Source: Nilaparvata lugens
Lineage: Eukaryota > Arthropoda > Insecta > Hemiptera > Delphacidae
Assembly (NCBI RefSeq): GCF_014356525.2
Contig: NC_052509.1
Span: 32,573,852 to 32,637,851, forward strand
Reading direction: 5' to 3'
Length of the DNA: 64,000 nucleotides
The stretch's first letter is position 1, and every line of letters starts with the position of its first letter. The translations under genes were made by a program, and so were the position numbers. The notes below the pieces were generated by a model, which saw nothing but the letters and a program-made list of their open reading frames with translations, did not search any database and was not told the origin of the DNA. Shown here in pieces: positions 1 to 12,142 of this stretch.

Positions 1-555
1 AGTGACTTCTATTCCTGTCAGGCGTTATTCCGACTATCGCTTCGATAATTGCTCGGCCTTACACGGTCAAAACCATCCTCCCTCTTCTTGACTGCCATCT
101 TGCCCTTGCCTCACATCTATTAGAACCTTTGAACGGTGTCGAAGTAATAAGATGTGATCGTGTAAGAGCCGTGTAGGGTAGGCCTATTTGAATTTCTCAA
201 ACATTTAAAGTTTGTTTAATATGAAAAATATTGTAAATCATCATCAGTATCATCTCTCACAGTAAAAGTGCAAACAGAATATGCAAGTCACGATTCAACT
301 TCCAGTTTTGATCGATACCACAAATCAGCTGGCAATGATAGAAACATTAATGGATGTCATTGTGCTGAAACGAAATCGAGACCTTTCGTCCACTCTTAAA
401 CCGTTTTGTTCATTCTCATACTCCACAATGTGTTTGTGTTGAAGGTCGATCGCAAGAGCGACTTGAACTAAATGCTAAACATTGATCTGACTGTTCTGTT
501 CGTACCCTTGAAAGGTATCAACTGATAAACGTACTATATAACTAGAGACCCCCTG
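1..555. other. Non-coding left edge, no feature recognised
   Basis: No open frame of note, no RNA gene and no clear repeat were found in this stretch. It is ordinary A+T-rich DNA leading into the Rep-B copy on its right. Confidence 0.4.
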
Positions 556-912
556 GGTTGAAGAAGTCGCTCATGAACTATTGTATTGATCTCTGAGATC
601 CGCAACTTGTACTTATACAGAGTTGGTGAGAATTATTATGGAAACAGCTAAATATATAACTGTATGTTATTTCACAAGTATGATATTACAGTAGTAGGTG
701 CCATGGGAATCCTATTCTAATTGAAAAAAATCTTTCAGTCGCTTCGAAACTTTTGTCCGCCATCTTGGATCCGTTATATGGATCCAACTTCATTTCAAAT
801 CCAGTTTCATTTTAAATCCAACCTCATTTTTTTCAAATGGGGAGGTTATCATGTGATACATGATTTCGATACAGAATTTCAAAGGAAAATTAATGGCGAA
901 ACCAGCACATCG

Positions 913-950
913 CAAGACCTCCTATATACTACCGGTATATAGGAAGTCCT
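913..950. mobile_element. 38-bp palindromic insertion with 8-bp direct repeats
   Basis: GCACATCG stands at 905-912 and again at 951-958. The 38 bp between them form an imperfect inverted repeat around ACCGGT (left arm CCTCCTATATA, right arm TATATAGGAAG). The two other Rep-B copies run straight through this point without the insert. An 8-bp duplication and a palindromic insert look like a minute hAT-type derivative or excision remnant; that assignment is inference. Confidence 0.5.
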
Positions 951-1111
951 GCACATCGATATCTTAAACTGTTTCAATGGCTTGACATTAATATTGAAGG
1001 TACTATAATAAATGATACCAAAATGGAAGGAATGAGTACGGTACCTATACATTGACAAATCAAGTGTTAGTGAGCACTAATCCTATACTATTAAACGAGC
1101 AACTTCTGTTT

Positions 1112-1193
1112 ATATGTTCAGATGTTTGGATGTTTGGATGTTTAGATGTTAAGATGTTTAGATGTTTAGATGCTTATATGTTTATATGTTTGT
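1112..1193. repeat. Short 8-bp tandem array (unit GATGTTTA/GATGTTTG)
   Basis: About nine to ten copies of an 8-bp unit, with one 7-bp variant. Read on the minus strand the unit is AAACATCT or AAACATCC, one or two bases from the CATTTAAA unit of the large arrays at 6.2, 13.5 and 16.1 kb. It lies at the left edge of the block that is absent from the 63.7-kb Rep-B copy. Confidence 0.8.
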
Positions 1194-1197
1194 ATTT

Positions 1198-1790
1198 CAC
1201 CGGATCTCGAAAACGGCTCTAACGATTCTCACGAAATTCAGAACATAGTAGGTTTATAATTTATAGAGATTCGATTGTACTAGGTCTCATACCTGGGAAA
1301 AATTGCTGAATGGCATTAGAAGGATTATTATTTATCCTTGGAAAAACAGCTGATAATAATTATTTCGTCGTCTGTTGGTGATGGAAGTGAGTGAGCAAGT
1401 TCATATGTGTGTGGGACTGTGTCAAAATTATGACTCAGCTGTTGAACTTTTGTAATCATTCAATCAGGTACTTAGTGCCGGTTGCAAAAAAGCCGGACTA
1501 TTTTCAATCCTGATTAATTCCAGTAGATTCATCTTTTTGAAATGGTTTCCTCTGATGTGGTTCACTTGAAGTTAATCAGGATAAAAATTTAACCGGCTTT
1601 TGTGCAACTGGGCCTTTGTGGGGGAAATTTTTTTATTCCTCTGGGAATTAATCTCAATTTACTGTGATTAGATAGAACATTTCTGTATGAATGTTATAAT
1701 TATTTCTTCTTTCGTAATAAATTTTCTATGCTTTTGTACTCCAGAGCAGAGCTCGGTCCCCGATATTAGTATCTAATAGAATCTACTCAC
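1198..1790 (+). repeat. Dispersed repeat Rep-E, copy 1, containing a palindromic segment
   Basis: This segment matches 39140-39712 in inverse orientation along most of its length, including the motifs GGTCTCATACCTGGG and AGAGCTCGGTCCCCGATATT. A 3'-type partial match lies at 55550-55760 and a weaker one at 56580-56740, both inverted. At 1477-1614 is an imperfect palindrome (left arm GCCGGTTGCAAAAAAGCCGG, right arm AACCGGCTTTTGTGCAACTG). No coding capacity is visible. Type unknown; the palindrome sits at the same relative place in the other full copy, so it belongs to the family and is not a separate later insertion. Confidence 0.7.
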
Positions 1791-2234
1791 ATTTTAACAC
1801 TTTGAAAAGCAAAAAGAAACATAGCATCTGCTATGACAAGTAGTATTAATAACGTGTATGTGACAGACAGGCTGAACAGAAGTAGACAGAGGCTGATATG
1901 GAATTTATAAATTAATATAATGTATTATTCAGCTGAAATCATGTGTCTGCGCATAAAGTCTGTCTGTCTGACAGTCGGTGTGACAACTGCCAAATAATAG
2001 CATCAGCTTCTTTAAATGGATGGAAAAAAATACTGAAAAAGCATGCAAATAATTCCAGCTGAGTGATAAAATGATAAATCAAAACAATTTTTTTCTTATG
2101 CACTTTCAATTTTATTTTTACATCCTGGAAAAGGACGAAGGAGTGAGCCAATTTTGTTGTTCAACGTATCTTCAAAATTAATAACGCTTTAAAGAGTTGA
2201 AACAAAACAATGCATATTTCACAATAATAATCTA

Positions 2235-2910
2235 AACATATTTCTTACATTAATGGAGTATTGTATGCTTGTTTGGAGTAACTCGTCTAGGGTAGATGAA
2301 ATATTGAAGCTTCAACAGAAAGTAGTCAGAATCATGAATGACTCAGCTTCTCTGGATCACTGCAAACCTATTTTTATTGATTTGAGAATTAAAACAATAG
2401 TGAATTTATACATTTTAGAACTAGTGACATTCTCATTGAAAAAATTACCCTACTTGACTTTTAATAAAGATGTTCACAAGCATGACACTCGTAATAAGGG
2501 GAAAATTTGTACAGACTATTGCAGATTGAGTAAATCTCTCAAAAGCCATACGGTTCTATATAAAAAGGTTCATAACAAGTTTTCAAACCCCTTAAACAAA
2601 TATTCAAAGAAGATTTGAATTCGCAAATTAGATGAATGGCTTTCAAGGAACCCTTTTTATAGTATTGCGGAGTTTTTCGAGTACACCGTCATTGACTTCT
2701 AAGGAGTGCTTAAATATAATTGATTGGAACATGTAATTTATTGTTATGAATATACCGGTACTGTTTGCTGTGATAATATTTCTCTTCCACTACAAGCTTG
2801 GTAGTTACAGTTGGATGGGAAAAGGGACGTCGGAAGACCGAGGAAGCGGTGGACACCGGAACAGGCTTTATAAGCCTAGTCCATGATGGATGATGATAAT
2901 GATGATGATA
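2235..2910 (+). mobile_element. Non-LTR retrotransposon (CR1/Jockey type), 3' fragment
   Basis: An open frame at 2253-2618 encodes the region just after the reverse-transcriptase domain: it opens with MEYCMLVWSNSS and has LKLQQKVVRIM, then a HDTRNKGK box and SLKSHTVLYKKVHNKF. This order is typical of the C-terminus of CR1/Jockey-group ORF2 (YGLxVW...LQKRxIRxI...HNTRxxxxL...). After one in-frame stop, the same frame continues to about 2700 with EWLSRNPFYSIAEFF, the usual last residues. A 3' untranslated stretch ends in a GATGAT microsatellite at 2889-2910. The 5' part, including the catalytic domain, is absent. It is a dead, 5'-truncated copy. Confidence 0.75.
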
Positions 2911-4471
2911 TTTCTCTGTTTTTGAGTATGTAAAATGTCTGTATAATGTATGTATAATCCATGTATAATGTATGTATAATGTTCACCTGATGATTTTGTC
3001 AATAACATGTATTTGTTCACGGCGATAAAAACATTTTGAATTTGAATTCGAGTATTGAAGAGCGAATAGTAGTTTACACACTCCCAATAAGATATAAACG
3101 TAGCGAACAATGATGCAAGCTTATTGTTACGAATATAAGAAAGTTGTGGCACACATGAAAACGGCGGCTAGCAATCCAGCCAGTCGATAATGTGTTTGTT
3201 GCCGATTGCTTGTCAAAGATATTGTCGCGCTCTTTTTGTGAAGATCATAAATTTTAACGATCAATGCTGCTCTCTCTGGTTTACTTTCCTGGAAAAGAAA
3301 AAGACTCTGAAGTAAATCAAAAGAAGACGGCAGAAGAAAAGGAGTAAAAATAGAACGAAAATGATAAGGAGAAAACAAAGATGAATAGGAAGAAGAAGAC
3401 GAAGATGAAGAAGAAAAGGAAGAGGAAGAAGAAAAAGAAGTAGAAGAAGAAGGAGGAGAAGAAATGGAGGGAAATGGAGTTGGGACTCTGATATACTCGG
3501 GAGCGGGACGAGCTTTTGCTATCAGTGTTAAGCTCTGTATGTACTCAGGCCATCCTCCATTCTGCCGCTGTTGGGATTTGGTGGCTCACTTTAAAGCTTC
3601 GACCACCCAGATACTGATACTGCCAGTGCGACTGTGACTCCACCTTTGGGGGCCCCAAGTCACTTTCCCAGTAGGGGTTACTTTCCAATGGATCTTGGAC
3701 AGGGGGGTGGAAAAGATCGCCTCCTACATTGATTGGCTTGCCGTCTTTTAGAGCGTGTAAACAGAGCCGGACGAAAAAGGGTTGCTTGTAGTTTCATCTA
3801 GACACGAGAGCCTCTCTTCGCTCTGCGAAAGTACTTCCGCCATGAAATCGGTGGACCACCAACCACCCACCACCCTCCGACTTCCTCCCATTATTCCGTT
3901 CACTTCCAAAGAACATCATGCCGAACAAAATCGACGGATGAAAACCAAGTGTGAACACCTTCACCGGTTCCCAAACGATCGATAGTCACAGCTTCAATTT
4001 GTACAAGTGCGTCTTTGACAATACCATCATATGGCTTACTAGATTTTCAATAAAAGTATCAATATACTTGTACAGTAGGTGATAAGAATAGAATTGGGTT
4101 ATTTGTGAAGTTCAGTGAAATAGATGGATTGAGTGAGTAATCTTGAACTTTTCATGGTAACAAGGTGAAAATCCACCAACAATCTCGAATGAAATGGGAC
4201 CCGAGAAATATTGGGTCTGCTACTATGTGCAGAAAGTTCTCCTTCCGTAGAATGAGAAGTTCTACCATTGAAACTATCAGCTCTTATATTTGTGGTATTT
4301 ATGAACTGAAATATGGAACCTTTTGAAGAATATCAACACATATTCGTTACGTTATGGACTTCAAGATGCTACTCCATGAACGTTCAATCATTAAATTTAA
4401 AAAATCCAGGAGAAAGTTGCAAATCTGGTTGGAGGTGCATCATAAATGAGAACGAATATCAACAAATAATT
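2911..4471. other. Unassigned DNA with a purine-rich tract
   Basis: From 3276 to 3480 the plus strand is almost all A and G (GAAGAAGAAG-type runs). From 3500 to 3990 the DNA is more G+C-rich than its surroundings and could be a host exon or upstream region, but no frame resembles a known protein. Short open frames at 3782-3985 and 4313-4591 have no recognisable motif. No RNA gene was found. Confidence 0.4.
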
Positions 4472-6229
4472 TTGAACAATAGAAACAATGTAACATCACA
4501 ATTCTTAATGGAATTAACTCAAAATTACGTTTACACTGGAAAGTACTTATGTTCGCTCAAGGAGAGATTTCACTGCTTTATTCATATTTGAAGCTATCAA
4601 AGAGTGCTATCAAAGAACTACCAAAACAATGATTTTCCAGTCCACTTTCAATAAATTGAAAATCACCCAGGAAGTTCTCTTGACTAGGAGCTAGAACATC
4701 GGATCACACGGTTCATCCGCCATTGCAGTGAGATAATGAAGAGCAGAATGCAAGCACAGGATCCTCGAGGCACAACTCGAGTGCACTAGAGATCAGTGGG
4801 GTCTGCGCTGATGAGGTGGAAAGCATTTGATAAGTTGTTTGATGTGTTTGGGGCAAAGTGCCGGTGAGTTAGCGGTGCGATCCGAGTTTTGAAAGGCTCT
4901 TAATGCCCACCTGTCATGACTTGGTGGCTAGTAAACTCAGTGGTTGTTGTGTGCGGTGGGTTCTTTGGCGAGGGGTGACGCAGGGTTACCTCTGTGCAAC
5001 AACACCGAGTTTGCTCTCCAATTTGTATGGAATTAAAATTCTTGCAACCTTGCCTTCGTCGACGTACTTTTACAACTTCGGGAACGTTTCCCTCTTCATT
5101 AATTTCCAATTCAAAACCAGGCGTCAAGAGGATTTGGCCAAACTGAACCGTCAACAAGCGTTTGCCAACGTTTGCCATCATATCGTTTGTGTGCTGCTGG
5201 CAAAAGTCGCTGCTCAGCTCTCTCCCTTCAACTTGATTGTTACGACAGCTTTATTTCAATATTGCACAAAGGCACTCTACATTGTAGTATGCATCTTCTA
5301 CCAGGCTCGAATCGATAATATGATTACTGTTATTGCATGCATGATTTTACCAACATACTCAGTCTCAGCTGTTTTTTCAACATCATGTTTCATGTATTAC
5401 TAGTAGTTCTGTGAACAGTGGACCTCACGCAGTATTCTCATACACGGTACCTGATTGAAACTATAGACCTATATGGAAATACAGCAATAGACTGGCTTCT
5501 CCATACATCTGTGTAATCACTTGTCAGCTGATTTATGATGAATAATTCTATAGTCTGATTTTTACTCTTATATTGGCGTATGAGGGAGGCTCATTTTTCC
5601 TTTTATGTTATCCTTGAAATGCAAAATTTCCAAAAACGTTGCATATACTGTAAAGTGGTAAATTTTTGCCATCCATGTTGGGCGACATTATGTAATGGGG
5701 TGAATTGCCAACCATTCATTATGTGGTGCGCTATATTTGATATATACTGGAGCAATTGCTAAAATCCCTATTTTGCAAATAAATTTGCAAAAAGTTAAGG
5801 CCGTCCGGCTCGCAAATATGCTGGGTTCAAACCGCAGCTCTAGCTCAGTAGTAGATACATGAATATTCCAAATATATTTGATCACCACAGGGTTCAATGA
5901 CTGGTGATCAATAATTCTTACTGCTGCTTCCGTGAAGTTGTTGAGGAACACCAATAAGGAAGTCAAAAAGATAGCCGGTGACTGATTATCAGTAACCATA
6001 TATTCAATCGAAAATAATGAGAATCAACTATGGTTTCTCTAATTGACTCTTAAAACGCTTGTCATGAATACACGTATGCACCAATTTACCCTTTTGAAAT
6101 TCCTTGAAACTTAAAGCGCCAGTTCTTGAAGCTCTCTGGATCCTTATTATGATATACTGTAGACTTATTAATATAATTATCAGTGAGATTTTTCTGGCTG
6201 AATAGTGCGACTATCATCAAAGGATGACA
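4472..6229. repeat. 1,758-bp segmental duplication, copy 1
   Basis: This segment is repeated at 14066-15823, in the same orientation, with the same length and only about a dozen base differences that I could find by eye. Its left neighbour is unique DNA; its right edge runs directly into the 8-bp array at 6228. The second copy is the mirror case: array on its left, unique DNA on its right. A 166-codon frame (4903-5403) and an opposite-strand frame (down to 4900) are open in both copies, but recent duplication alone explains that, and neither resembles a known protein. Confidence 0.92.
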
Positions 6230-9098
6230 TTTAAACATTTAAACATTAAACATTTAAACATTTGAACATTTGAACATTTGAACATTTGAACATTTAAACA
6301 TTTAAACATTTAAACTTTAAACATTTAAACATTAAACATTTAAACATTTAACATTTAAACATTTGAACATTTGAACATTTGAACATTTAAACATTTAAAC
6401 ATTAAACATTTAAACATTTGAACATTTAAACATTTGAACATTTGAACATTTAAACATTTGAACATTTGAACATTTAAACATTTGAACATTTGAACATTTG
6501 AACATTTGAACATTTGAACATTTGAACATTTGAACATTTAAACATTTGAACATTTGAACATTTAAACATTTAAACATTCAAACATTTAAACATTCAAACA
6601 TTTAAACATTTGAACATTTGAACATTTAAACATTTAAACATTTAAACATTTAACATTTAAACATTTAAACATTCAAACATTTAAACATTCAAACATTTAA
6701 ACATTCAAACATTTAAACATTTAACATTTAAACATTAAACATTTAAACATTTGAACATTTAAACATTTAACATTTAAACATTTGAACATTTAAACATTTA
6801 AACATTTAACATTTAAACATTTGAACATTTAAACATTTAAACATTTAAACATTTAAACATTTAAACATTTAAACATTTGAACATTTAAACATTTAAACAT
6901 TTAAACATTTAAACATTTAAACATTTAAACATTTAAACATTCAAACATTTAAACATTCAAACATTTAAACATTTAAACATTTAAACATTTAAACATTTAA
7001 ACATTTAAACATTTGAACATTTGAACATTTGAACATTTGAACATTTAAACATTTAACATTTAAACATTAAACATTTAAACATTAAACATTTAAACATTTA
7101 AACATTTGAACATTTGAACATTTGAACATTTGAACATTTAAACATTTAAACATTCAAACATTTAAACATTCAAACATTTAAACATTCAAACATTTAAACA
7201 TTTAACATTTAAACATTAAACATTTAAACATTCAAACATTTAAACATTCAAACATTTAAACATTTGAACATTTAAACATTTAACATTTAAACATTTAAAC
7301 ATTTAAACATTCAAACATTTAAACATTTGAACATTTAAACATTTGAACATTTAAACATTTGAACATTTGAACATTTGAACATTTAAACATTTAAACATTC
7401 AAACATTAAAACATTTAACATTTAACATTTAAACATTTAAACATTTAAACATTTAAACATTCAAACATTTAAACATTAAACATTTAAACATTTAACATTT
7501 AACATTTAAACATTTGAACATTTGAACATTTGAACATTTGAACATTTAAACATTTAAACATTTAAACATTTAACATTTAAACATTAAACATTTAAACATT
7601 TGAACATTTGAACATTTAAACATTTAACATTTAAACATTTGAACATTTAAACATTTGAACATTTAAACATTTAAACATTCAAACATTTAAACATTCAAAC
7701 ATTTAAACATTCAAACATTTAAACATTTGAACATTTAAACATTTGAACATTTAAACATTTGAACATTTGAACATTTGAACATTTAAACATTTAAACATTT
7801 GAACATTTGAACATTTGAACATTTAAACATTTAAACATTTGAACATTTGAACATTTGAACATTTGAACATTTAAACATTTAAACATTCAAACATTTAAAC
7901 ATTTAAACATTTAAACATTTAACATTTAAACATTTAAACATTTGAACATTTAAACATTTAAACATTTGAACATTTGAACATTTGAACATTTAAACATTTA
8001 AACATTAGAACATTTAAACATTTAAACATTTGAACATTTAAACATTTAAACATTCAAACATTTAAACATTTAAACTTTAAACATTTAAACATTTAAACAT
8101 TTGAACATTTAAACATTTAAACATTAAACATTTAAACATTTAACATTTAAACATTTAACATTTAACATTTAACATTTAACATTTAAACATTTAACATTTA
8201 AACATTTGAACATTTGAACATTTAAACATTTAAACATTAAACATTTAAACATTTGAACATTTGAACATTTGAACATTTGAACATTTAAACATTTAACATT
8301 TAACATTTAAACATTAAACATTTAAACATTTAACATTTAAACATTTGAACATTTAAACATTTAAACATTCAAACATTTAAACATTCAAACATTTAAACAT
8401 TTAAACATTTAAACATTTAAACATTAAACATTTAAACATTCAAACATTTAAACATTTGAACATTTGAACATTTGAACATTTAAACATTTGAACATTTGAA
8501 CATTTAAACATTTAAACATTCAAACATTTAAACATTTGAACATTTGAACATTTGAACATTTGAACATTTGAACATTTGAACATTTAAACATTTAAACATT
8601 TAAACATTCAAACATTTAAACATTCAAACATTTAAACATTCAAACATTTAAACATTTAAACATTTAAACATTCAAACATTTAAACATTAAACATTTAAAC
8701 ATTTAAACATTTAAACATTTAAACATTCAAACATTTAAACATTCAAACATTTAAACATTTGAACATTTGAACATTTAAACATTTAACATTTAACATTTAA
8801 CATTTAAACATTTAAACATTTAACATTTAAACATTAAACATTTAAACATTCAAACATTTAAACATTTGAACATTTGAACATTTGAACATTTGAACATTTG
8901 AACATTTAAACATTTAAACATTCAAACATTTAAACATTCAAACATTTAAACATTAAACATTTAAACATTTAACATTTAAACATTTAAACATTCAAACATT
9001 TAAACATTAAACATTTAAACATTTGAACATTTGAACATTTGAACATTTGAACATTTAAACATTTAACATTTAAACATTAAACATTTAAACATTTAAAC
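6228..9098. repeat. Large 8-bp minisatellite array (units CATTTAAA, CATTTGAA, CATTCAAA)
   Basis: About 2.87 kb of head-to-tail 8-bp units with three main variants, plus scattered 7-bp units (CATTAAA, CATTTAA). Variants are interspersed in short runs and in higher-order alternations such as CATTCAAA-CATTTAAA. Because 8 is not a multiple of 3, any frame without the 7-bp units reads the same octapeptide cycle (FKCSNVQM or FKCLNVQM on the minus strand), so open frames here are an artefact. The left edge abuts the duplicated segment; the right edge abuts a broken LINE. Confidence 0.97.
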
Positions 9099-11169
9099 TT
9101 TTCAAGGCGATTTGAAACTTCAGCAACTCTAAGCAAACATGGGAAGTAAAGAGAAATAACTGAAGTGCAACGGCCAAGAACACAAATCCACCAAATCAAC
9201 TTGGAAGGGAGAGAATTGAAATTGGGAGATGATGATAAAGATATGGCAAATTCTTTCAATGAATTTTTTATTAGTATTGGATCAAAACTGGCCCAGGACA
9301 TTCTAAATAGCGATTGTAATGGCGCAGATGAGCATGCGGCAGCTGATCAGATAGTCTGCCGGTCATTATTCTTTACCTGTCAGTGAGGACGAAATGATAA
9401 AAATCATTAATAGTCTTAACGCTAATAGTGCACCTGGACTCGATAATTTAAAACCAGATTTTTTCAAACAGAATAATACGATACTTGCCAAGCCTTTAAC
9501 ACATATTGCAAACAAATTTTTGAGGAAGGTGTTTTTCCACAGTGTCTTAAGGAAGCTGTCATTTGTCCAATCTTCAAAAAGGAGATAAGAAAGATATGAA
9601 TTGCTACAGACCCATATCATTACTAAGTACATTATCAAAAATTTTTGAAAAGTGTATAAAAACAAGACTAATCAGCTTTCTTGGAAAAAAATAATCTTCT
9701 ATCGCCAAACCAATATGGTTTTAGATCTAGTCGCAGTACAATGATGTATCCACTATGTGACCACTCAGATTGCCGATAAAATAAACACTGAAGAGAAACC
9801 ATGGCAGTATTCTTAGATTTAAAGAAGGCTTTTGATACGGTGTCACATGACATTCTTCTTTCAAGGCTTGATAACTATGGAATAAGAGGAGTCGCATGGA
9901 ATCTTTTCAAGAGCTACCTATCAAACCGAACACAATGTGTCAGAGTCAATGGATGTATAAGCAACAAGCTGACTGTAAAGTTTGGAGTGCCACAAGGAAC
10001 AGTACTAGGACCAATTCTTTTTCTTCTCTACATAAACCCATTATGCAACATGGAAATTAATGGATCAATCACCACCTTTGCAGATGATACTGTTCTACTG
10101 TTCTCTGAACCGACCTGGGATGACCTGGAGAGAACCGAGACTGGACTTCAGAGGGTGTCTCGCTGGTTGAGTGAAAATCTGCTAACATGAACCATGAGAA
10201 AACCTTCTTTCTGACCTTTTCGGCGACTCAACATGGACAGCCAACAGGAGATGAGATAGTAATCAAGAATCAACGGAATAACACTTCATACACAGTTCGC
10301 AGGAAACAGTCACAGAAATACCTGGGAGTTACAATGGACTCTTTTCTGCGCTGGGATCATCATCTCAATGAATTATGCGGGAGACTAAGGAAGACTATCT
10401 GCAGATTCAGGATTCTGAGGACACTGGTCGACAAGGGATGTCTAAGAGTTATCTACTTCTCTCTAGCTCAGTCCCTCATGCTGTATGGGATTGTGGGATG
10501 GGGAGGTGCAAGCTTCTTGCACATCGAACCGCTCCTCAGGGTACAGAAGCTGATCATGAGGGTCATCAACCAGAAGCCTCCACGCTATTCATCAGACCAG
10601 CTATTCAATGAGTTTGATGTGATGGATCCAAGACAGCTTTACTCCAAGGAGATACTATGCAGATTACACAAGAACCCAACAACATTTCAAACCAGAAACC
10701 ACAACCACAACACCAGATACAGGAATCTTCTCATCACTAGTGTTGCAAGGAAGGCACTATACCAGAGACATTTCAATCATTTAGCACCAAAATTATATAA
10801 TCTACTTCCTGCAAACTTTAAGCAGATTAATCATCCTAGAAAGTTCAAAACAATAGTACACAATGGTTGATGAGCAAAGGAAGACAGAACATAGAAAACA
10901 TTATTTCAAATAACAACTAACCACCTAATGACTTACTAAACACTAACTAATTAATAATACGCACAAAAAAAAAATAACAAAACCTACTCTAGAACATGGT
11001 ACGCCATAGTGGAGTAGGTCAATTTCCACACACAAAAACTAAACAAGTAGAGGACATTATAAGAATTTTTTTTGTAACTAACTATTGTATGTAATATTGT
11101 AATTTATCTAATATTTTGTGTAATTGATGTTGTAGTTTTAGTTTTTTGGGAAATAAACATTTATTTATT
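9099..11169 (+). mobile_element. Non-LTR retrotransposon (CR1/Jockey type), 5'-truncated, broken
   Basis: A LINE copy in plus orientation. It starts at the array edge, so the endonuclease region is missing. The reverse transcriptase and C-terminal parts are present but split over several frames (see the pseudogene entry). A 3' untranslated region of about 300 bp holds an AATAAA at 11149 and ends near TTTATTTATTAATC, where the 720-bp direct duplication begins. No long poly-A remains. Flanking target repeats cannot be identified because the left edge is satellite. Confidence 0.85.
9165..10870 (+). pseudogene. LINE ORF2 remnant (reverse transcriptase and C-terminus)
   Basis: Pieces in order: NSFNEFFISIGSKLAQ (from 9165, before RT); INSLNANSAPGLDNL (9394), RT motif 1; CYRPISLLSTLSKIFEK (about 9602), RT motif 2a; AVFLDLKKAFDTVSHDILL (9801), RT motif A with the catalytic D; GVPQGTVLGPILFLLYIN, RT motif B; FADDTVLLF, RT motif C with both catalytic aspartates; then QKYLGVTMDSFLRWDHH (motif E) and the long C-terminal region from 10187 to the stop at 10870. 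The frame changes at least three times (near 9390, 9590 and 10190) and a stop lies just before 9801, so no functional enzyme can be made. In the family this enzyme carries out target-primed reverse transcription. The FADD box and motif order point to the CR1/Jockey side of the LINE tree; a finer call is not possible by eye. Confidence 0.85.
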
Positions 11170-11890
11170 AATCAAATAAATTCATAAAAAGTTCTTATAA
11201 ACTATATGATAGTATTCAACACGTTGCAAATTTCTTAAACTTGAATAAATTTATATAGCGCTTTAATTAATTCCCCAATTCACTGATAAAGGCCTGCTAA
11301 TGAGCTCATTAGAACTAATACACTCACAGTAATGATGTTCTTGTAGTTCTTGTAGAATAATTAATTACCTCCAATAATTAATTAGGCAGGTCTTTTTCGT
11401 CTCCGCTGGGCTTGGGTATGGTCCAGATTTTTTATAAATTTCTATCAGTATTAAAAATATATTTACGGGAACAAATTACAATTAAGAACTCTTTGACAAC
11501 ACTGAGTTCACAAATAATCAAACATCAATCACATATACTTGACATTTAGAAAGGGATTGGCTTGATGCATTTAAAATTAATAGGAAGAAAGAACCCTAAT
11601 CTTCATGTGCTCCTCACAGATCGTGATCACAAGCCAGAGAGAATGATTTTCAGAAAAATTTCATCTCTTCCTTGAACGATTTGTAAGCTTCCTTTGATTG
11701 GCTTTCTACCCTTAGTAAGACGTGATGTAATTGGTTCCTTAAGATTCAGGGTTTTCCTAACTTGGTTATACAAAGATGAATGAAAATTTCTAAATAAATA
11801 AGTTAAGTAATAGTCTGAGAGTTTTCTAATAAATAAATCTCGATATATGATGCCATAATACAATATACATTAAATTTTTATGTGAGCTTT
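11170..11890. repeat. About 720-bp direct duplication, copy a
   Basis: Repeated at 12143-12866 with only a few base changes and 1-bp length differences in homopolymers. It begins immediately after the LINE 3' end and ends at ...GTGAGCTTT. No coding content is recognised. The pair is separated by only 252 bp, so it is almost a tandem duplication. Confidence 0.92.
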
Positions 11891-11952
11891 TTCTAATATT
11901 TGAATAATTATCATAAGACTTATTTGCATTTACAATATTGTGAGCTGTAAAA
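11889..11952. repeat. 64-bp segment repeated at the edge of a distant array
   Basis: The 64 bp here recur at 16054-16117 with about one mismatch. At the second place they are followed directly by the third 8-bp array. Here they follow directly on duplication copy a, and no array is present. Confidence 0.85.
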
Positions 11953-12142
11953 AATATATACGTATATTTAATACTGATACGGGGACTCCAGGTCGATTCA
12001 GAATTAGACAAATTGAAACCTGTTCAGTATATAGATTTACCAGAACATACTTTGATCAATGAATAATAATTAATAAAAATAACAATATTATATCTCAGGG
12101 TTTATGAGTTCGTGCCATGCATGGAAATAAGCTTCCTACATG
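11953..12142. other. Short spacer between the two 720-bp copies
   Basis: Unassigned A+T-rich DNA; no frame, RNA or inverted repeat noticed. Confidence 0.4.

Larger units (their letters stand above)
556..2170 (+). repeat. Dispersed repeat Rep-B, copy 1, with nested insertions
   Basis: This stretch matches, in pieces, 17697-18141 plus 19130-19215 on the same strand and 63258-63839 on the opposite strand. Shared landmarks are the segment around 860-905 (...GATTTCGATACAGA...) and the segment around 1935-2160 containing runs of GTCTGTCTG and AGCTGAATTATT-like sequence. Compared with the right-edge copy, this copy carries an extra block of roughly 1105-1785 (an 8-bp array plus Rep-E) and a 38-bp insertion at 913-950. 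No protein is encoded. The family is unknown to me; it is defined here only by comparison within the window. Confidence 0.7.

Noticed and set aside
4903..5403. 166-codon frame, also present at 14497-14997, and an opposite-strand frame ending at 4900
   Set aside because: Conservation is due to the recent duplication only. Both strands are open, and no motif or splice context is convincing; an AGGTAACC donor-like site on the minus strand near 4988 is not enough.
5805..5865. tRNA-like B-box (GGGTTCAAACC with a possible T-stem)
   Set aside because: The A-box-like TAGCTCAGTAG lies on the wrong side and no cloverleaf forms. At most it is a trace of a tRNA-derived SINE; it is also duplicated with its host segment at 15399-15459.
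6355..6537. Open frame of repeating FKCSNVQM residues
   Set aside because: It is the translation of an 8-bp array; every frame gives the same cycle.
6228..9098. CRISPR-like array
   Set aside because: Units are contiguous 8-mers with no spacers, in animal DNA.
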